From NCBI GenBank assembly GCA_028751875.1, contig CM054144.1, positions 18,073,799 to 18,137,798 of the forward strand: a DNA stretch of 64,000 nucleotides. Reading direction: 5' to 3'. A program made the position numbers and the translations under genes. The notes below the pieces were generated by a model. The model saw nothing but the letters and a program-made list of their open reading frames with translations, had not been told where the DNA came from and did not search any database. Below, in pieces: positions 1-12,265 of the stretch (the first letter of the stretch is position 1; each line of letters begins with the position of its first letter). Source of the DNA: Rapana venosa (Eukaryota > Mollusca > Gastropoda > Neogastropoda > Muricidae).

Positions 1-110
1 ACCTTGTTCCTTGTCTTCCTGTCAGCTTCTTTCTGTCTATTTTCTGTCTTTGTAGTCAATTCTCCTGCCCTTTTTCCAGAAAGTCTTTGGAAAAAATAAT
101 TCTCTTATTC
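1..110. repeat. Dispersed repeat fragment, copy A
   Basis: The T/C-rich segment containing ttctcctgcc and tttttccagaaag is closely similar to 4,847-4,960. It is therefore a second copy of part of an unclassified dispersed element. It is cut by the window edge. Confidence 0.55.
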
Positions 111-2160
111 ACATCCTTATCATCGCCTCTTTTCCCCATCTTCAATCACATCAATTGAGCGCTTTGATTTGTTGCTTTACAAGATTCAACGCTATATAAA
201 TTCCATACATTATTATTATTATTATTATTACATCCACCGTTTTTGGCAAAAAACAGATTTACCCTTGGCAGTACAATACATTTACATTGATAGGTGCATA
301 ATCAAAATTGAGAAGAAAATACTGCTTACTCAGAATTTTCAGAAAACATTGAATTGACTAACACTGGGAAGAACAGAAGACAGACTTAAACAAAAAGTCC
401 GCAGCTGACACTGGGGAAAACAGCCAGTCAGACAGCCAGTCAGACAGACAGAAACAAAAAGGCCGTCATATCCCATTACTTGGCTGCGTACACCTATTGA
501 CCTGCAGAAACAGGAGCCAGCAGGCAGGTAGGCAACAGGTCCACAGATAAACAGGTATACAGGTTGGAAGGCTGCATGATGTCAGCTGTGTTGTATTAGC
601 AGCTAACCTCTCTGACCAGACACCCCTGATGGGAGTCTTCACAGGTAAACAGACATTGTCGATCAGGATGGACACAGGGGCTGTTTTTGTTTATCGCTTC
701 CTTCTGCGCCTCTCTCTCTCTCTCTCTCAACCCCACTTGAACCCCTGTGACTTGGTCAGAATGGTGAAGTATGTGGTAAGGTAATTTGCCAGGTTGCTTA
801 TGTGCCAGTAAGTTCTAGGTTGTTGGTGTGGGTACTTGTATACATTGACTTGCGTGCATGTGTGTGTAAGGTGTATGTGTATGCAAGCTATTCATGCTGG
901 CCAGTTCACTCACAAATTTATTTAATGGTGCTAATGTCACCTACATGATGCTTATCTTTCATCAGAAAGTGCAAAAAGAGGTAATATCTTTCTTGCTACT
1001 GTTGACTTGTCTTGGTTTCTTCCAAAACTCGCGTCATTAACGCTGTGCAAGGGTGTGTCTTGGGCAAAAAGAAAATAAAGTTATAAACCATGCCCATTCT
1101 ATGCCACAATTAGTATTCATCAAAGGTCAGAACAAGAAATTTATGACAAGAGTAAAGGAAAATACATTTTCAGTTGACCAAAAACATTTACTTCAGCATA
1201 CTCTAGGAACATTAAGACTGAATCAAGAGGGGAACATAGATTTACCCCTTTTTATTATTCACAAGTGAGCCAGCCGTACTCAATACACTCCACCCTGAAG
1301 TACACAAGCCTAAGCTCAGACCCTTTCTCATTTGCACTCAGTATTGTTAGGATGAACTAAAGGATCAGTGTGTTTTTACCCCCACCCCCCCCACCCCCAC
1401 CCCACCACCCCCAAAGTTTGATTATCCAGTCTGGGAGTTCAGCCATTACAGAGACAGACAGGAGATTGGGATCACTGCATGTACATTTAGCCAGAAAGAC
1501 CCATTATTGTGAGACCTGTGAGTGTGTGCACCCTTCCCTGACTGTGTGTGATGTGAGTACTGGGTTTTCCAGGATGTAGAGCAAGCAAGGTGGCAGAGTT
1601 CTGGTGGCTAGGGAGTGGCTGGACAGTGAAAGGGTATTTGTGAACTGCCTGATAAAAGGAGAGGGCAGGATGTGTGTGTGTGTGTGAGTGTGTGTATGTG
1701 TGAGGAAGGTGTGGAGATACATGGTGGTAGGGTGGGGATTTTTTTTATGCCCATGGCCATGTAAAAGGAACACTATAATTTGAAAGTCAGAGATCCTTAA
1801 CTTGAATTTTGTCCAAAGCTGGGTCTTCTCTATCCTTCCTGACCCCCCCCCCCCCCCCAAAAAAAAAACAAAAACAAAAAAAACAAACAAAACCCAACCC
1901 CAAACAAACAAACAACAACAACCACCAAACAACCCCCCAAACAAAGAAAGAAACAAACAAAAACCAACAGACCTCTGTACAGCTAGATCTTCTTTCACCC
2001 CCTCCCCCTTCCCACTCCTCTTCAAAGCCAGCCCCTCCCCAACCCCCCTTTTCACAATAGTGTCAGACCTCTGATCTCTCTGCCAGTAGATAGTAACAGA
2101 ACAGCCAAACAAAGAACAGTACAAAACAAAGAACAGTGAAACTGAAGAAGACACAGAGAA
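111..2160. other. Upstream or 5' intronic DNA without recognised gene
   Basis: No exon, RNA gene or named element recognised. It holds a short ATT run near 211-229, a short TC run at 712-728, a C-rich tract at 1,380-1,412 and an A/C-rich low-complexity stretch at 1,843-1,975. Apparent reading frames here translate simple sequence. Confidence 0.5.
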
Positions 2161-2175
2161 ACACACACACACACA

Positions 2176-2230
<55 letters not shown>

Positions 2231-2455
2231 TATGTACACACACTAACAGACACACACACTATCCATTATCCTTGAAATAAATGAACACACACACATGCAC
2301 ACATGCATGTACCAACACACACACAAACACACACAGGCACACACACACTGTATGTACACACACTAACAAACACACACACTATCCATTATCCTTGAAATAA
2401 AAGAATAAATGAACCCATGCACTCACGCACCAACACACATACATACATACACACC
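2161..2455. repeat. CA microsatellite with a duplicated block carrying SINE tails
   Basis: A (CA)n run at 2,161-2,228 is followed by two copies about 110 bp apart of a block reading tgtatgtacacacactaaca. Each block ends in ccattatccttgaaataaa, the 3' tail of the SINE family seen complete at 34,337-34,679. Confidence 0.65.
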
Positions 2456-2755
2456 CTTGAGCAGAACAAAGAGCTTGAAAAAAGATCCAAGCGTGGGAAC
2501 CGAATTTAGCTCTGGGTGCAGACAATGGAAATTAAATATTAGCAGCTAGCAGGCTACAACTGTACAACTCAAGCCTTTGGAACCAGTGAACTGGCGAGAT
2601 GACTTAGTTCTGGGAATTCCCTCCTCATCTCCTGGCAGTGACGAATGCTCTTGAAACAAAAAACCCACCAAACAACAACAAAAAAAGGAAAAAACTCCAA
2701 AAGCAAAAGCAAACAACAACAAATCTCCTGGTGGCAGTTTTTCCACTTTACTCCC

Positions 2756-2756
<1 letters not shown>

Positions 2757-2787
<31 letters not shown>

Positions 2788-2798
2788 TGTGTGTGTAG
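2757..2798. repeat. (GT)n microsatellite
   Basis: Uninterrupted GT run with a short GCGC interruption. Confidence 0.9.
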
Positions 2799-3255
2799 AT
2801 GCACTCAACAGTATTTTTACATGCACATTTTCCGATGAATTATGAGCAGCAGCAGAGTGCTTTGAAGATGATACCAGGAAAGAGTGTCTATTCATTTTCT
2901 CTAAGGGCTACATGATTTGTTTTTTCTTTGTCGCTTGCGGTTGGGGCTGCTTTATATGTTTGGCAGAGCCCTTATGATGTGTGTGTTGGGGAATGGGGGG
3001 GGGGGGGGGGGGAAGAAGTTGCAAGGAAAATTTCTCTAGGACTCAGCAAGTTGTGTGTGGTGTGGTGGTGGTGGAAGTGGTGTGTGTGTGTTTTTCTTTT
3101 TGTGTATTGTACATGTTTAAAATAGGACGGTGTGTGTGTATGTCTGTGTGACGCATGCACATACACAAGCATTTGTGTGCATGGGTATATCTGTAGCTAC
3201 TTGCATGTACACATTGTAAGCTTATATTAAGAGTGATGTAAGTGGTGTGTGTATG

Positions 3256-3944
3256 TGAGAGAGAGAGAACTCTGAACTCTGAACAGGTGTAATGTACATT
3301 GGCCTTTGGCCACAATACATACAGTGAGCAAGGCAAAAAGGCAAGTGAAGGAAACGAAATGCAAAAAGAGATCGTCACATTTTCCATCTAAGCCAGCTCT
3401 CCTGGTGGCATCACACCAAGTACATCATCCAAATAAACAAAACAATAAGTCAATAAACCTTGAAAGCAAAACACGAAGTCAATGCATATAAGATAATGAA
3501 AAGAACGGCACATCAAGCAGCCACAATAACTTATAATGGAAACAAGGAGTACAAATAACAGCACAGTTACATAATGCTTTTCTTTCATCTGTTAATAGCA
3601 TGAAAAACATACCTGGAGAGATTGTGTTGGTGATTTTCATTTGTTCCTTTCAGCAATCTGGATAGTGTCACACATTTTGATTTTTTTAAAAGAAATTTCT
3701 CTCTTAAATCTGTATACAAACTGCAATCAAATATGAAGTGACATTCATTTTCTATTTTGTTCACACAGAAAGGACAGCTTTTGTGTCTTATAGATTCGCT
3801 ATATCTGTTGACATTATTATTGATAGGAAGCACATTAAACCTTAACTGTGTAATAGCCACACGAAAACAATACATCTCCGTAGCATAAGTGTACTTCTCC
3901 TTTTGAAAAATTGCTTTAAAAGACCTATAAATGCTATACCTATG
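3256..3944 (-). mobile_element. Non-LTR LINE 3' fragment with Cys-rich C-terminus
   Basis: On the minus strand, about 3,942 down to 3,585 encodes the end of a LINE ORF2. It has VAITQLRFNVLP, then CPFCVNKIENECHFIFDC, a CxxC...HxxxxC zinc-finger-like arrangement found at the C-termini of many animal LINEs. A 3' UTR follows to about 3,256, ending in a ctctgaactctgaac-type repeat beside a (GA) run. It is 5'-truncated and lacks the reverse transcriptase. The exact clade is not determined. Confidence 0.7.
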
Positions 3945-4140
3945 AGAGAGAGAGAACTTGAACTCAAAGAACTCGAACTCGAAAGGTTTATTCACAAAAG
4001 GCCATTGGCCCATACATGAAGGGGGAGTTGCCAAACTGCTTAGTATTTTTAGTGAGAAAAATAAGTAAACACAAAAAAACAAAATGTTATTGTATAACCA
4101 CAACCACCACAATAAAAATCAGTTACCAAAAATATGACTT
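3945..4140 (-). mobile_element. LINE 3' end with (TTCGAG)n-type tail
   Basis: The segment holding the complement of gggccaatggccttttgtg followed by a ttcgag-repeat tail and a (GA) run matches 7,010-7,165 on the opposite strand. It abuts the LINE fragment at 3,256-3,944, so one may have inserted into the other. Confidence 0.6.
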
Positions 4141-4146
4141 AAGAAA

Positions 4147-4149
<3 letters not shown>

Positions 4150-4178
<29 letters not shown>
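4150..4178. repeat. (GA)n microsatellite
   Basis: Short pure GA run beside the LINE tail. Confidence 0.85.
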
Positions 4179-4182
<4 letters not shown>

Positions 4183-4654
4183 TGGCTGCCTGTAACTTAC
4201 AGAAATAGATCTCTAGGAAGCATGGTTGGAGGCCTGGGGTGTTAATCTCTTTGCTTTCTGCTGCAACAGTGTTCTTTTGTTTCTTCTCCTGCCTCTTGTC
4301 TCTGTGTGTTCCTCCCCTCCCTTTTCCCAGCGCTGTGTGCCACCGCCGATGTTGTTCATGCCTTGTCCTCAGTTTCTAAAAAAACTTAGATATTTATGAT
4401 AGATAGCCTATCACATCCAGTTTGTAGACAAACATAGATGTTTGTCATTATGATAGATAGCTTATCACATCAACTGTCTCATGTCTTCCCATCTTATTGT
4501 GTTATTCTATTTTCACTGTCATGCCAGATTCATACTGTCTGTTGAGATGTGGGTTTTTTTTTTAAACACATGAGTAACTATTTTCATGCAGGACATTGGT
4601 TTTAAGCCTCGTTTGAAATTTCAATTTAAACATAACATTCATTTTCTCCAAAGT

Positions 4655-5083
4655 AAGAATGTGGTTACAGAACGGCAGGCAAAAATGGTCGCATTCACAA
4701 AAATCCCACCATTGATGAAACTTGGAGCAAATCCTAATTTCCTTCTCTGCCCCATGGGGATGCCGGGGGCCTATCAGTATAAATAGCATCCCTTCATTCT
4801 GGAAATTCTGTGCTAGAAATTTCCTCTTTTCTATCACTCTCTTTGTTTCTGCCTTGTTCCTTTTCTTCCTATCACCTCCTTCTTGTATGTTTTCTGACTT
4901 CTTGGTCCATTCTCCTGCCTTTTTTCCAGAAAGACTTAAAAATAACAATTCTCTCATAAGCCAAAGTCGGATGTGCTGGGCCTGATTTGTCAGGCGCTTA
5001 ACAACAGCATGATGCATTTTCACCCATAAAACAGACAACAATAGTTGTTGTCTGAGTGTTCGAAGAAGAAAAAGAAGAAGAAT
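4655..5083 (+). repeat. Unclassified dispersed repeat, longest copy
   Basis: Contains the core ggcaaaaatggtcg, acaaaaatcccaccattg, then a T/C-rich part shared with 1-110. It ends in a GAAGAA-rich tail near 5,060-5,083 after a short palindrome, acaacaatagttgttgt. The core recurs at 9,945-10,065, 18,690-18,785, 40,135-40,235 and weakly at 21,075-21,150. No coding capacity. Tail and dispersion suggest a retroposed element. Confidence 0.5.
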
Positions 5084-5274
5084 TTTCTTATCTTATTCTT
5101 TATTTTTTCAACCATATGATGTTGTGTATCCTTTATCCCACGCTCATTCATTAGCTTTATAAAGAAATGTTTATCTCTTATTCTCTCTTTTTCAACCATA
5201 TTGCATGGTGAACCATTTATCCCTTGCTCTATTTATTAGTTTGTAAAACAATTTTTTAAAATCTTTCATTCAAA

Positions 5275-6010
5275 GTGACTGCCACCTTGGCTGATCCTTC
5301 CCATGCTGCTATGTCTTCAGAATTTCATTTGTTGCCTCCAGGACGCCGTTTTCGGTGCTCCAACAGTAAAACAAATAGAAAAAAAAATGTCTTTTGTTCC
5401 AGTAGTCATTCAAATTCTAAATTCACAACAGCACTGACCAAACAGTTTTACATTCTCTGATATACCTCCCTGATTGCCAAGTGTGTGTGTATGTGTGTGT
5501 GTGTGTGAATGGTCATGAAAAAAAGTACTCCTGAATCTTACTTTTGACTTAAATGATTTTTAAATTGTGTGTGTGTACAAGTTTATGTCTTTACTAGTCA
5601 ATGGTCATTATGGTGTGTATGTGTTTACTAGTCAATAGTATTTATAAAATTGTGTTCATATATTGATGTGTGTGTATGGGTGTGCACATGTGTGTGTGCG
5701 TGTGTGAGTGCGTGCTTGCATGCATGTGTAAATAATAAGTTTATGTATGCCTTTTCTAATCAATGGTTTTTACAAGATTTATTCCTACATTGGTGTGAGT
5801 GTGTGTGTGTATGCTGTGTGTGTGTGCATGCGCATGTGCATTTGTGTGTGTGTGAATTTTCTTCTTTTTTTGAAGCTATCTTGGAATGTTCATACCAATT
5901 TGAAATGCATTTTTCTTGTGTCTTTTGAAATAATTATACGTATCCGTGTGCCTGTCAGTATTGTAATTGCCGTTCATGGGATAATTAAAATGTTTTTGAC
6001 TTGACTGACT
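5275..6010 (+). mobile_element. LINE ORF2 C-terminal remnant plus 3' UTR
   Basis: About 5,280-5,400 encodes EFHLLPPGRRFRCSNSKTNR followed by a K-rich stretch. This resembles the LP.GRR.R.P...TNR.KNSFIP ending common in jockey/CR1-like ORF2 proteins. The rest is degraded. An AT/GT-rich stretch runs to a gacttgactgacttg tail near 6,000-6,010 that looks like a LINE 3' end. It is related to, but not the same copy as, 49,025-49,262. Confidence 0.5.
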
Positions 6011-7009
6011 TGTGTCTGTTTCAACCATATGGTGGCATACAAGCACAAACACCTTGCTCAACTTATTTGTCCAAATGTCACTGAACATTGATGGGAATTC
6101 TATAATACACGTATTTCATCTTCCAAATGTATACATACAGATAGAGGATTCACAAAGTAGAACTGTTGGTTGTTGGGTATTTTCAGTCTCTCAGTCAGCT
6201 TAATTGCAAAACTGCCAATGGCACTTGTATCAGGCCAGTGTATTAGGCATGATAATTCAGGAGAGTCAGATGGGTTTATTTTCCAAGCTAAGAAAAAAAT
6301 GTTTTACTGAGTGTGAGCATATGTATGTGCTAATTTGTTCTTCAATTTATCTAGAACTGATAAGTCGAGAGAGAGTGTGTGTGTATGCTCTTGCATTCCT
6401 GCTTGCTTGCTTGCTTAGTTGCTTGCTAAATGCTTGTGTGCATGACTGCATGTATGCAAAACTCTGAAGTTGTTGATACTCTGACGTAGTGATCAGACAC
6501 AGAGCAGTTTTATGGAAGCAGCTCTGATAAGTTCAGCAGTCTTTCAATCGCCAGGTGTGATATTATGTCATGCAGAACTGTAGACCCTCAAACCTGGCTA
6601 CTGATGTTATGAGCAAACTACCAGTCATAGGGGAGGATAGATAGATAGATGGGATGGGCAATCTTCATGGATGGGATGGTGATCAAACACACACCTCCTT
6701 CAACATTTACTAACCCCCCCCCCCCCCCCCCCCCATCCCCATCCCCTCCCCCCTCCTGTATTTGGTGTTCACAAACAGGAAACTAGTGTAGTTCCTGTGA
6801 GATACACATTTGTGCACTTTCTGTCTGTCTGTGCCTCTATCTCTGTCTGTCTGTCTAGTCTGTCTGTCTCTCTCTCTCTATCTCTCTCACTGTCTCACTG
6901 TCTGTCTGTCTGTCTGTCTGATTCTGTCTCAGTCAGTCTTTCTGTCTGTCTCTCTGTCTGTCTGTCTGTCTCTCTCTATCTCTCTTGATATTGTTATCCT
7001 AAGTCATAT
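6011..7009. other. Non-coding, simple repeats
   Basis: No gene seen. Holds a C homopolymer of about 20 at 6,714-6,734 and a CTGT/CT-rich stretch at about 6,820-6,985. Confidence 0.6.
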
Positions 7010-7165
7010 TTTTGTAGCTGACTTTTTGTTATACAGTAACATGTTGTCGTTACTATTGTTTTTACCCCCACCAAAATACTAAGCAGTTCGGAAACCCCCT
7101 TCATGTATGGGCCAATGGCCTTTTTGTGAATAAATCATTCGAGTTCGAGTTCGAGTTCTCTATCT
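7010..7165 (+). mobile_element. LINE 3' end with (TTCGAG)n tail
   Basis: Plus-strand copy of the terminus seen at 3,945-4,140. It has catgtatgggccaatggcc, tttttgtgaataaa, then three ttcgag units and a (CT) run. It contains only UTR. Confidence 0.6.
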
Positions 7166-8273
7166 CTCTCACACACATTCACAGTCACACTCACACACAC
7201 ACACTCACAAACACATACATGTGCTTGCATTCCCAAATACATGCTGGGACAAACAAGCACACACCAAATCTTGTGCAATAACCCTTGCCTTATGCTTGCA
7301 CAAATGGAATCATGCAAACACATATAATCACAGACAAAAACATGCAGGAAAGTACACATGCATGCATAGTTATATCTATAGAGAGTGTGTGTGTGGAGGG
7401 AGGAATGCTTCTTCTTGAAATAGAATATTTATCAGAGGAATACCAGTATATGGTGAAAGAGAGAGAAATAAGAAAATACCAGTACTGTTTCTTGAAAAAT
7501 AACCATGCTTATCAAGAAGATACATCAGGTTTAGTGAGTGGTCTGATGGTTTCTCACAGCAGGTGGGGAAGAGAAAGCCCTAGGGCCTAGTGTTAAGGTT
7601 CTTGGAGGTTTTTAACTGTTGTTCCTAAATGTCTAATGAAGGGAGGGGGGCAATGAGCCCCACCAGGGAATTGGATGGGACTAGGAAAGATGCTTGTGTG
7701 CCTGGGGCTTGTGTGTGTGTGTGTGTGTGAAGAGGGGGGGGGGGGGTCTGGAAGGGGGAGGGGGTCCAAGAGAGATCACTGACCTGTGTGGCAGAAGTGA
7801 CTTTGCTGAAAGAGCCTTGACATTTTCGGCATCTTGAAATGGTGTGACAGGCGTCTTCAGACCTTTTCCCTTTACACGTTGAGTGGTCTTGACTTTTATG
7901 TCTTAGTATCACCCCCTCCCCCCTCTCTCTTTGTCTCTTTCTCCCTCGCTTTGTCTATCTCTATCTGTCAGTCTGTCAGTCTTTCTGCCTGCCTGCCTTC
8001 CTGTCTGTCTCTGTGTCTCTGTCTCTCTCTCTCTCTGTCAAAAAATTGATAAATTGGATAAGGTGCTACACATGCTTGACTTCTTGGTGATTTGCTTGTT
8101 AGTATAGACAGACATAAAGGAAAGATTTCTGGGGCTTTTGATGTTATCAAACAGCAGACAAGAACAAAAAGAAATTCTATGGATATTCAACATATAATTT
8201 TTTGTCTCTGCTGATGTAATTCAGAGCCCCCTCCCCTCCAAAAACAAAAGAAAATATCAAACAAACAAACAGC

Positions 8274-8324
8274 AGCAGCAACAAATGCATCTGCTGCTGC
8301 TAGCAGTAGCAGTAGTAGTAGTAA

Positions 8325-8370
<46 letters not shown>
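8274..8370. repeat. (AGT)n / (CAG)n trinucleotide array
   Basis: Starts as CAG/CAA units and becomes nearly pure AGT (20 or more units from about 8,305). Confidence 0.85.
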
Positions 8371-8759
8371 TGTATCATCTGTAGGATCCAGTTCAATTAC
8401 TTTCATTATTAGTTGTCTTAAAAAAAAAAAACTCTTTTAAGAAACGGTGTAAATACTAAATAGTTTAAAATGTGAAAGTACCAATTATTAATTCTCTGTG
8501 TGTGTGTATCAGTGTGTGTGTGTGTGCGTATGTGTGTGTGTTTGTAGTTATGAAGTTTGGCAAGAACCACTGTGATGGTGAATTGAAAACTTGATAAAGA
8601 TAAGTAATGAAAGATTGTACACTAAAGGCAGAAGCTCAAAACACATTCATGTGCATGCATTTTTAAGCATGCACACATGGACATGCATGTATGCTCCTAC
8701 ATGCAGGTATGCTTTTACATAACAGAAAAAGCACACTTTCACTCTCAAGAGGAACATGT

Positions 8760-8763
<4 letters not shown>

Positions 8764-8830
<67 letters not shown>

Positions 8831-8831
8831 A
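8764..8831. repeat. (CA)n microsatellite
   Basis: CA run with occasional CATA interruptions. Confidence 0.9.
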
Positions 8832-9645
8832 TCAGCATGCAGAGTGCATGCATCCTACAGCAGAAAAATGCTGACAACCTAATGGAAAGGTGCAGAATGC
8901 GGGTATATAGAAATACTATGCATTTGGCAAGACCAAAGAAAACCAGCTGACGTCAGCATTCAGGTGGTTCCAATATCCCTTGTACCATTTTGTTAATCCA
9001 GTTTTTCTTCAGTTTTATCTATATATGAATGTATTTATCTATTGTTTCTGAAGTTTTTATATTCATAAATGATTCAACACATAAAGACATTAACAATAAA
9101 AATTAATCCATCGGCCCTACCATTTGAATTTCTTGGAGTATGCAAGTATAGAAATTGTTCATTGGTTATAGGTCAGATATCCAATTTATGTAAATAGATG
9201 AACAACCAGTAGAAACAGAAGGCAATATCAGCAAAAAACAGCAAACAAACAACAACAAAATAACCAAACAAATACCTACTCCCCAAAAAACAACAACCAA
9301 AAACAACAAAAACAAACCCAAACAAACAAACAAACAAAAAACCCAACCAACAAACAAATCAAAACACTAAAAACAAAACAATGTCAAAAAATGAACACAC
9401 ACACATGCATATATATATATATATATATATATCAAACACTAAAGGGGGAGGGGAAAGGGGAAGCCCAAAACAACCCCTTCTGCCACCCCCCAAAAAGATG
9501 GGGGGGGGGGGGGGGGAGATTTTAAATTGTCTGCCAAAAAGATTGTCAAGCCTGTCAGCAATTAGTAAGCTTTGTGCAGAAGAAGAGACATAGACACATT
9601 AATTCCGTACAAATAATGTAATCTTCTAGTTCATTCAGCCACACA

Positions 9646-9900
9646 GGGGGTGGGATAGCCTAGTGGTTAGAGTGTTGGCCTTGTGATTTGATGGCTAGTG
9701 TTTGAGCCACTCTCACGGTACCTTTTCCAGGGGGGTAGGGGTTGCTGGAGGTTAGCATCAGTACTGACCCCAGTCCATGAAAGTCCTTTGTATGAAACTA
9801 TAAACCGAGATTTGTTCTGCACATGCATGTAGAAAAGCTTGCACACAGTAAAACCCATTCCACCTTTTGGAAGAGTAATTCATTGTTTGCCTGTAGGGAA
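9646..9900 (+). mobile_element. tRNA-derived SINE, family 1
   Basis: The head gggatagcctagtggttaga resembles a tRNA box A. A degenerate box-B region (tttgagccact) follows, then the shared core actataaaccgag, then the cttgcacac...aaaaccca segment found in the other copies. The 3' tail is degraded. Confidence 0.65.
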
Positions 9901-9944
9901 AAAAGCATGAAAAAACCCCACATGCACACCAGTGTCATTTTTTA

Positions 9945-10065
9945 AACACCATCCCTGAAGTCAGCATGTGGCTACCATTATGCTGGACAAAAATGGTTCC
10001 ATACCCAAAATATCGCCATTGGTAAGCCTGGGAGCTCAAGCAGAGGAACCCATAAAAAAATCCCC
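9945..10065 (+). repeat. Unclassified dispersed repeat, copy
   Basis: Matches the core of 4,655-5,083: ccctgaagt, ggctaccattatg, ggacaaaaatggttcc, cgccattggtaagcc, agctcaagcagaggaa. Confidence 0.5.
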
Positions 10066-10256
10066 CCCCAAAATCAGTCACACTGTAATAACACTACTGG
10101 CTCACCCTCATACCTGTAATAGTGCCAATGACTTGTGTTACCTTGTCTTACAGTGCTGTTGGAGAAGAAAAAGGTCAATTCCTCTTGGAAGGGGGAAAGC
10201 CTATGGGGAGGGAGGGGCAACAGAGGAGTGAGGAGGAGAGGCAGAGAAGTGCAGAG

Positions 10257-10266
10257 ACAGACAGAC

Positions 10267-10319
<53 letters not shown>

Positions 10320-10324
10320 GAGAG
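10257..10324. repeat. (GA)n microsatellite
   Basis: GACA units pass into a near-pure GA run. Confidence 0.9.
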
Positions 10325-10658
10325 TGGTGTACAGCTGTACTGTCTTCATTGGCACAATTATCATTTCTGTCATCAGGGGCTGGAACCAGAGAGCATTGTT
10401 GCATTAGCTGATAAAAGCTGACAGGCAGAGTGGGGGTGTGCAGGCATCCAGTGTGTTGGGGTTGATGTCTTTGTTTTCTCTGCTCAGAGTTTTGTGTACA
10501 TGTGTGGAGCAGTGCAGTCTCTTGAAAAAAAGAAAGATAAGAAAACAAGCAAAAACCAAAGAAAAATTGAAACAACTCACAACACACAAAGACACAGACA
10601 CACACGCATGCATGCATGCATGCATGTGCAAACATCCAATGTGTACACACAGGCACAC

Positions 10659-10694
10659 ACACATACATACACACACACACTCTCTCCTCTCTCT

Positions 10695-10764
<70 letters not shown>
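10659..10764. repeat. (CA)n microsatellite
   Basis: Long CA run interrupted once by a CT-rich stretch at about 10,680-10,697. Confidence 0.9.
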
Positions 10765-10769
<5 letters not shown>

Positions 10770-10984
10770 TATGGAGTACTGAGTAGTAGAAGCTTGTGTG
10801 CACTTGCCACAAAGTCCATACGAGTCTGTCTGCTGTTTTACAGGTTTTTGCAAGCAAACCACTTATGATTTAAAAAAAAAAAGTAATCCTAACCATGAAT
10901 TTTGTGTGTGTGTATGTACAAAATCTGTGAATCTTGCTATTCCTGTATGTAAAGGAGATAAAAAGGTAAAGGAGTCCCATAACC

Positions 10985-11250
10985 TATAAGGTCGTAGGGG
11001 AGCGAGGCGTCAGAGACCTCACTTCTCTAGGGCCAGCATATTGAGGGCAGCGCCCATCTCCTCTCCCTCGCTGCTTTACCTTCCCTGACCCTAAAGAGGG
11101 CAGGTACCCATTTACAGCTGGGTGAACTGGGGGAACTGTACTGAAGCCAAGGCGCGCAAACGGTCACCCATCGAACTGGTAACCACGCTCACGCTGCTTA
11201 ACTTGGCTGGGGGAAAGCGAGTGCTCCGACCACTGAGCTATCCCGTCCCC
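10985..11250 (-). mobile_element. Composite SINE with tRNA-like head and 5S rRNA-like segment
   Basis: Read on the minus strand, it begins ggggacgggatagctcagtg (tRNA-like box A context). It then has aagttaagcagcgtg and gatgggtgaccg, which match the 3' half (internal control region) of 5S rRNA. A body of about 170 bp follows, ending near tacgacctta. The ends are approximate. Composite tRNA/5S heads are known in some animal SINEs; assignment to a named family is not possible from sequence alone. Confidence 0.6.
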
Positions 11251-11347
11251 TTCCTGTATTAGAAGTAATAAATGTCATCTTGCTACAGGTAAAGTTTTTG
11301 CATAGATAATCATAAAAGGAAAAAAGATCATCTGTTTTTCCCTCTGT

Positions 11348-11458
11348 GTGTGTGTGTGTGTGTATTTGTGTGTGTGTGTGTACATGTGCTTGTGTGTGTG
11401 TGTGCGTGCACATGTGCACCTGCTTATTTGCATTTGTGTGTGTATATGTGTGTGTTCA
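11348..11458. repeat. (GT)n microsatellite, interrupted
   Basis: Several GT runs separated by short unique bases. Confidence 0.8.
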
Positions 11459-11754
11459 TGCAGTTCATATGCACGTAACTACACAAGTTCCACAAAAGCT
11501 ACTTCTGATCTCTTAGAAATATTATGCAGTCATCAATTTATACTTGTCGTGGTGATTTTCTATGAAAAGTTATTTCATACTGATAAGGAAATCTTTAGCG
11601 TATGCATGTGGGAGCACAGTTTACTAAGGTAACTGCAGATGCAGTGTAGTGGTTTTATGATGCCAGTGTTAGTTCTAGTGCTATTTTTACTTGACCCAAA
11701 ATGGCATTCCACAAGACATTCCTAAGTTTGCATCAGTGGTATCTGAAAAAGTGG

Positions 11755-11866
11755 TGACTATAGGTCTGACCTGGAGAGAATAGCCCAGGACAGAGGACTC
11801 TGGCGGACTGTTGTCGGCGGCCTATGCTCCAGGGCGAGTGATGGGCCTAAGTAAGTAAGTAATAGG
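11755..11866 (+). mobile_element. LINE 3' end, RTE-like, with AAGT tail
   Basis: Translates as DLERIAQDRGLWRTVVGGLC then SRASDGPK and a stop, followed by (AAGT)n. This is the typical end of an invertebrate RTE-like ORF2, in which W-R-x-x-V precedes a short C-terminus. Only the last 35 or so codons remain. Confidence 0.6.
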
Positions 11867-12265
11867 TCTGACACATTTTACAGATGTCACCTGTTGAATG
11901 CCTGAAGAGGAATGGGGTATGTCCTGCAAAATGAAAAAAATCATTGCAGTGCCCCAATGGTTTCTCAAGGAGTTAAGGGAGAAGTCAGTCAAGTCATCTG
12001 TGGAATGTAAGTGAAAGGGTAGCATCTACATAGGTGTGGAATGCACTGCCCCAGTAGTGGCTTTGGATGCCCTACCAAGGTATGCAGAGCTGCTGAAAGG
12101 GCCAGAAAGTTCCCTGCATAGCCTGGAAAGCAGATGCCAGGGCTAAGGTCTAGCTCAGAAAGTGTCAGTGTATGTATGTTGCCTGTCTGTTGTGATTACT
12201 GATGGCACCACTGTTTGAGACTGCTAATACCACCCCTGCATGTGTGTGTGTGTTTGTGTGCCCAG
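11867..12265. other. Intronic or upstream DNA before first visible exon
   Basis: No element recognised. A short GT run at 12,238-12,260 forms part of the polypyrimidine/GT context of the acceptor ending at 12,265. Confidence 0.6.

Larger units (their letters stand above)
7166..9645. other. Non-coding region rich in microsatellites
   Basis: No exon recognised. Holds a G-run at 7,733-7,746, CT/CTGT stretches at 7,910-8,038, an AGT/CAG trinucleotide array at 8,274-8,370, a CA array at 8,764-8,831, CAAA-rich sequence at 9,230-9,380, an AT run at 9,409-9,432 and a G-run near 9,500-9,516. Confidence 0.6.

Noticed and set aside
1504..2259. Long Cys/Val-rich reading frame on the minus strand
   Set aside because: Most of it is translated (CA)n and A/C-rich simple sequence; no conserved residues, and similar frames occur at every GT/CA array in the window.
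9646..9720. tRNA gene
   Set aside because: Only the internal promoter-like head of a SINE: no acceptor-stem pairing, and the same head recurs with a common SINE body at 34,337-34,679.
11140..11250. 5S rRNA gene
   Set aside because: Only the 3' half of 5S is recognisable, and it is embedded between a tRNA-like head and a non-rRNA body, so it is a composite SINE.
1..12265. Missing first coding exon(s) of HERC2
   Set aside because: I looked for the expected N-terminal motifs (such as WLKTD and DGLCGLW, recalled from human) and saw none; they are probably upstream of the window.
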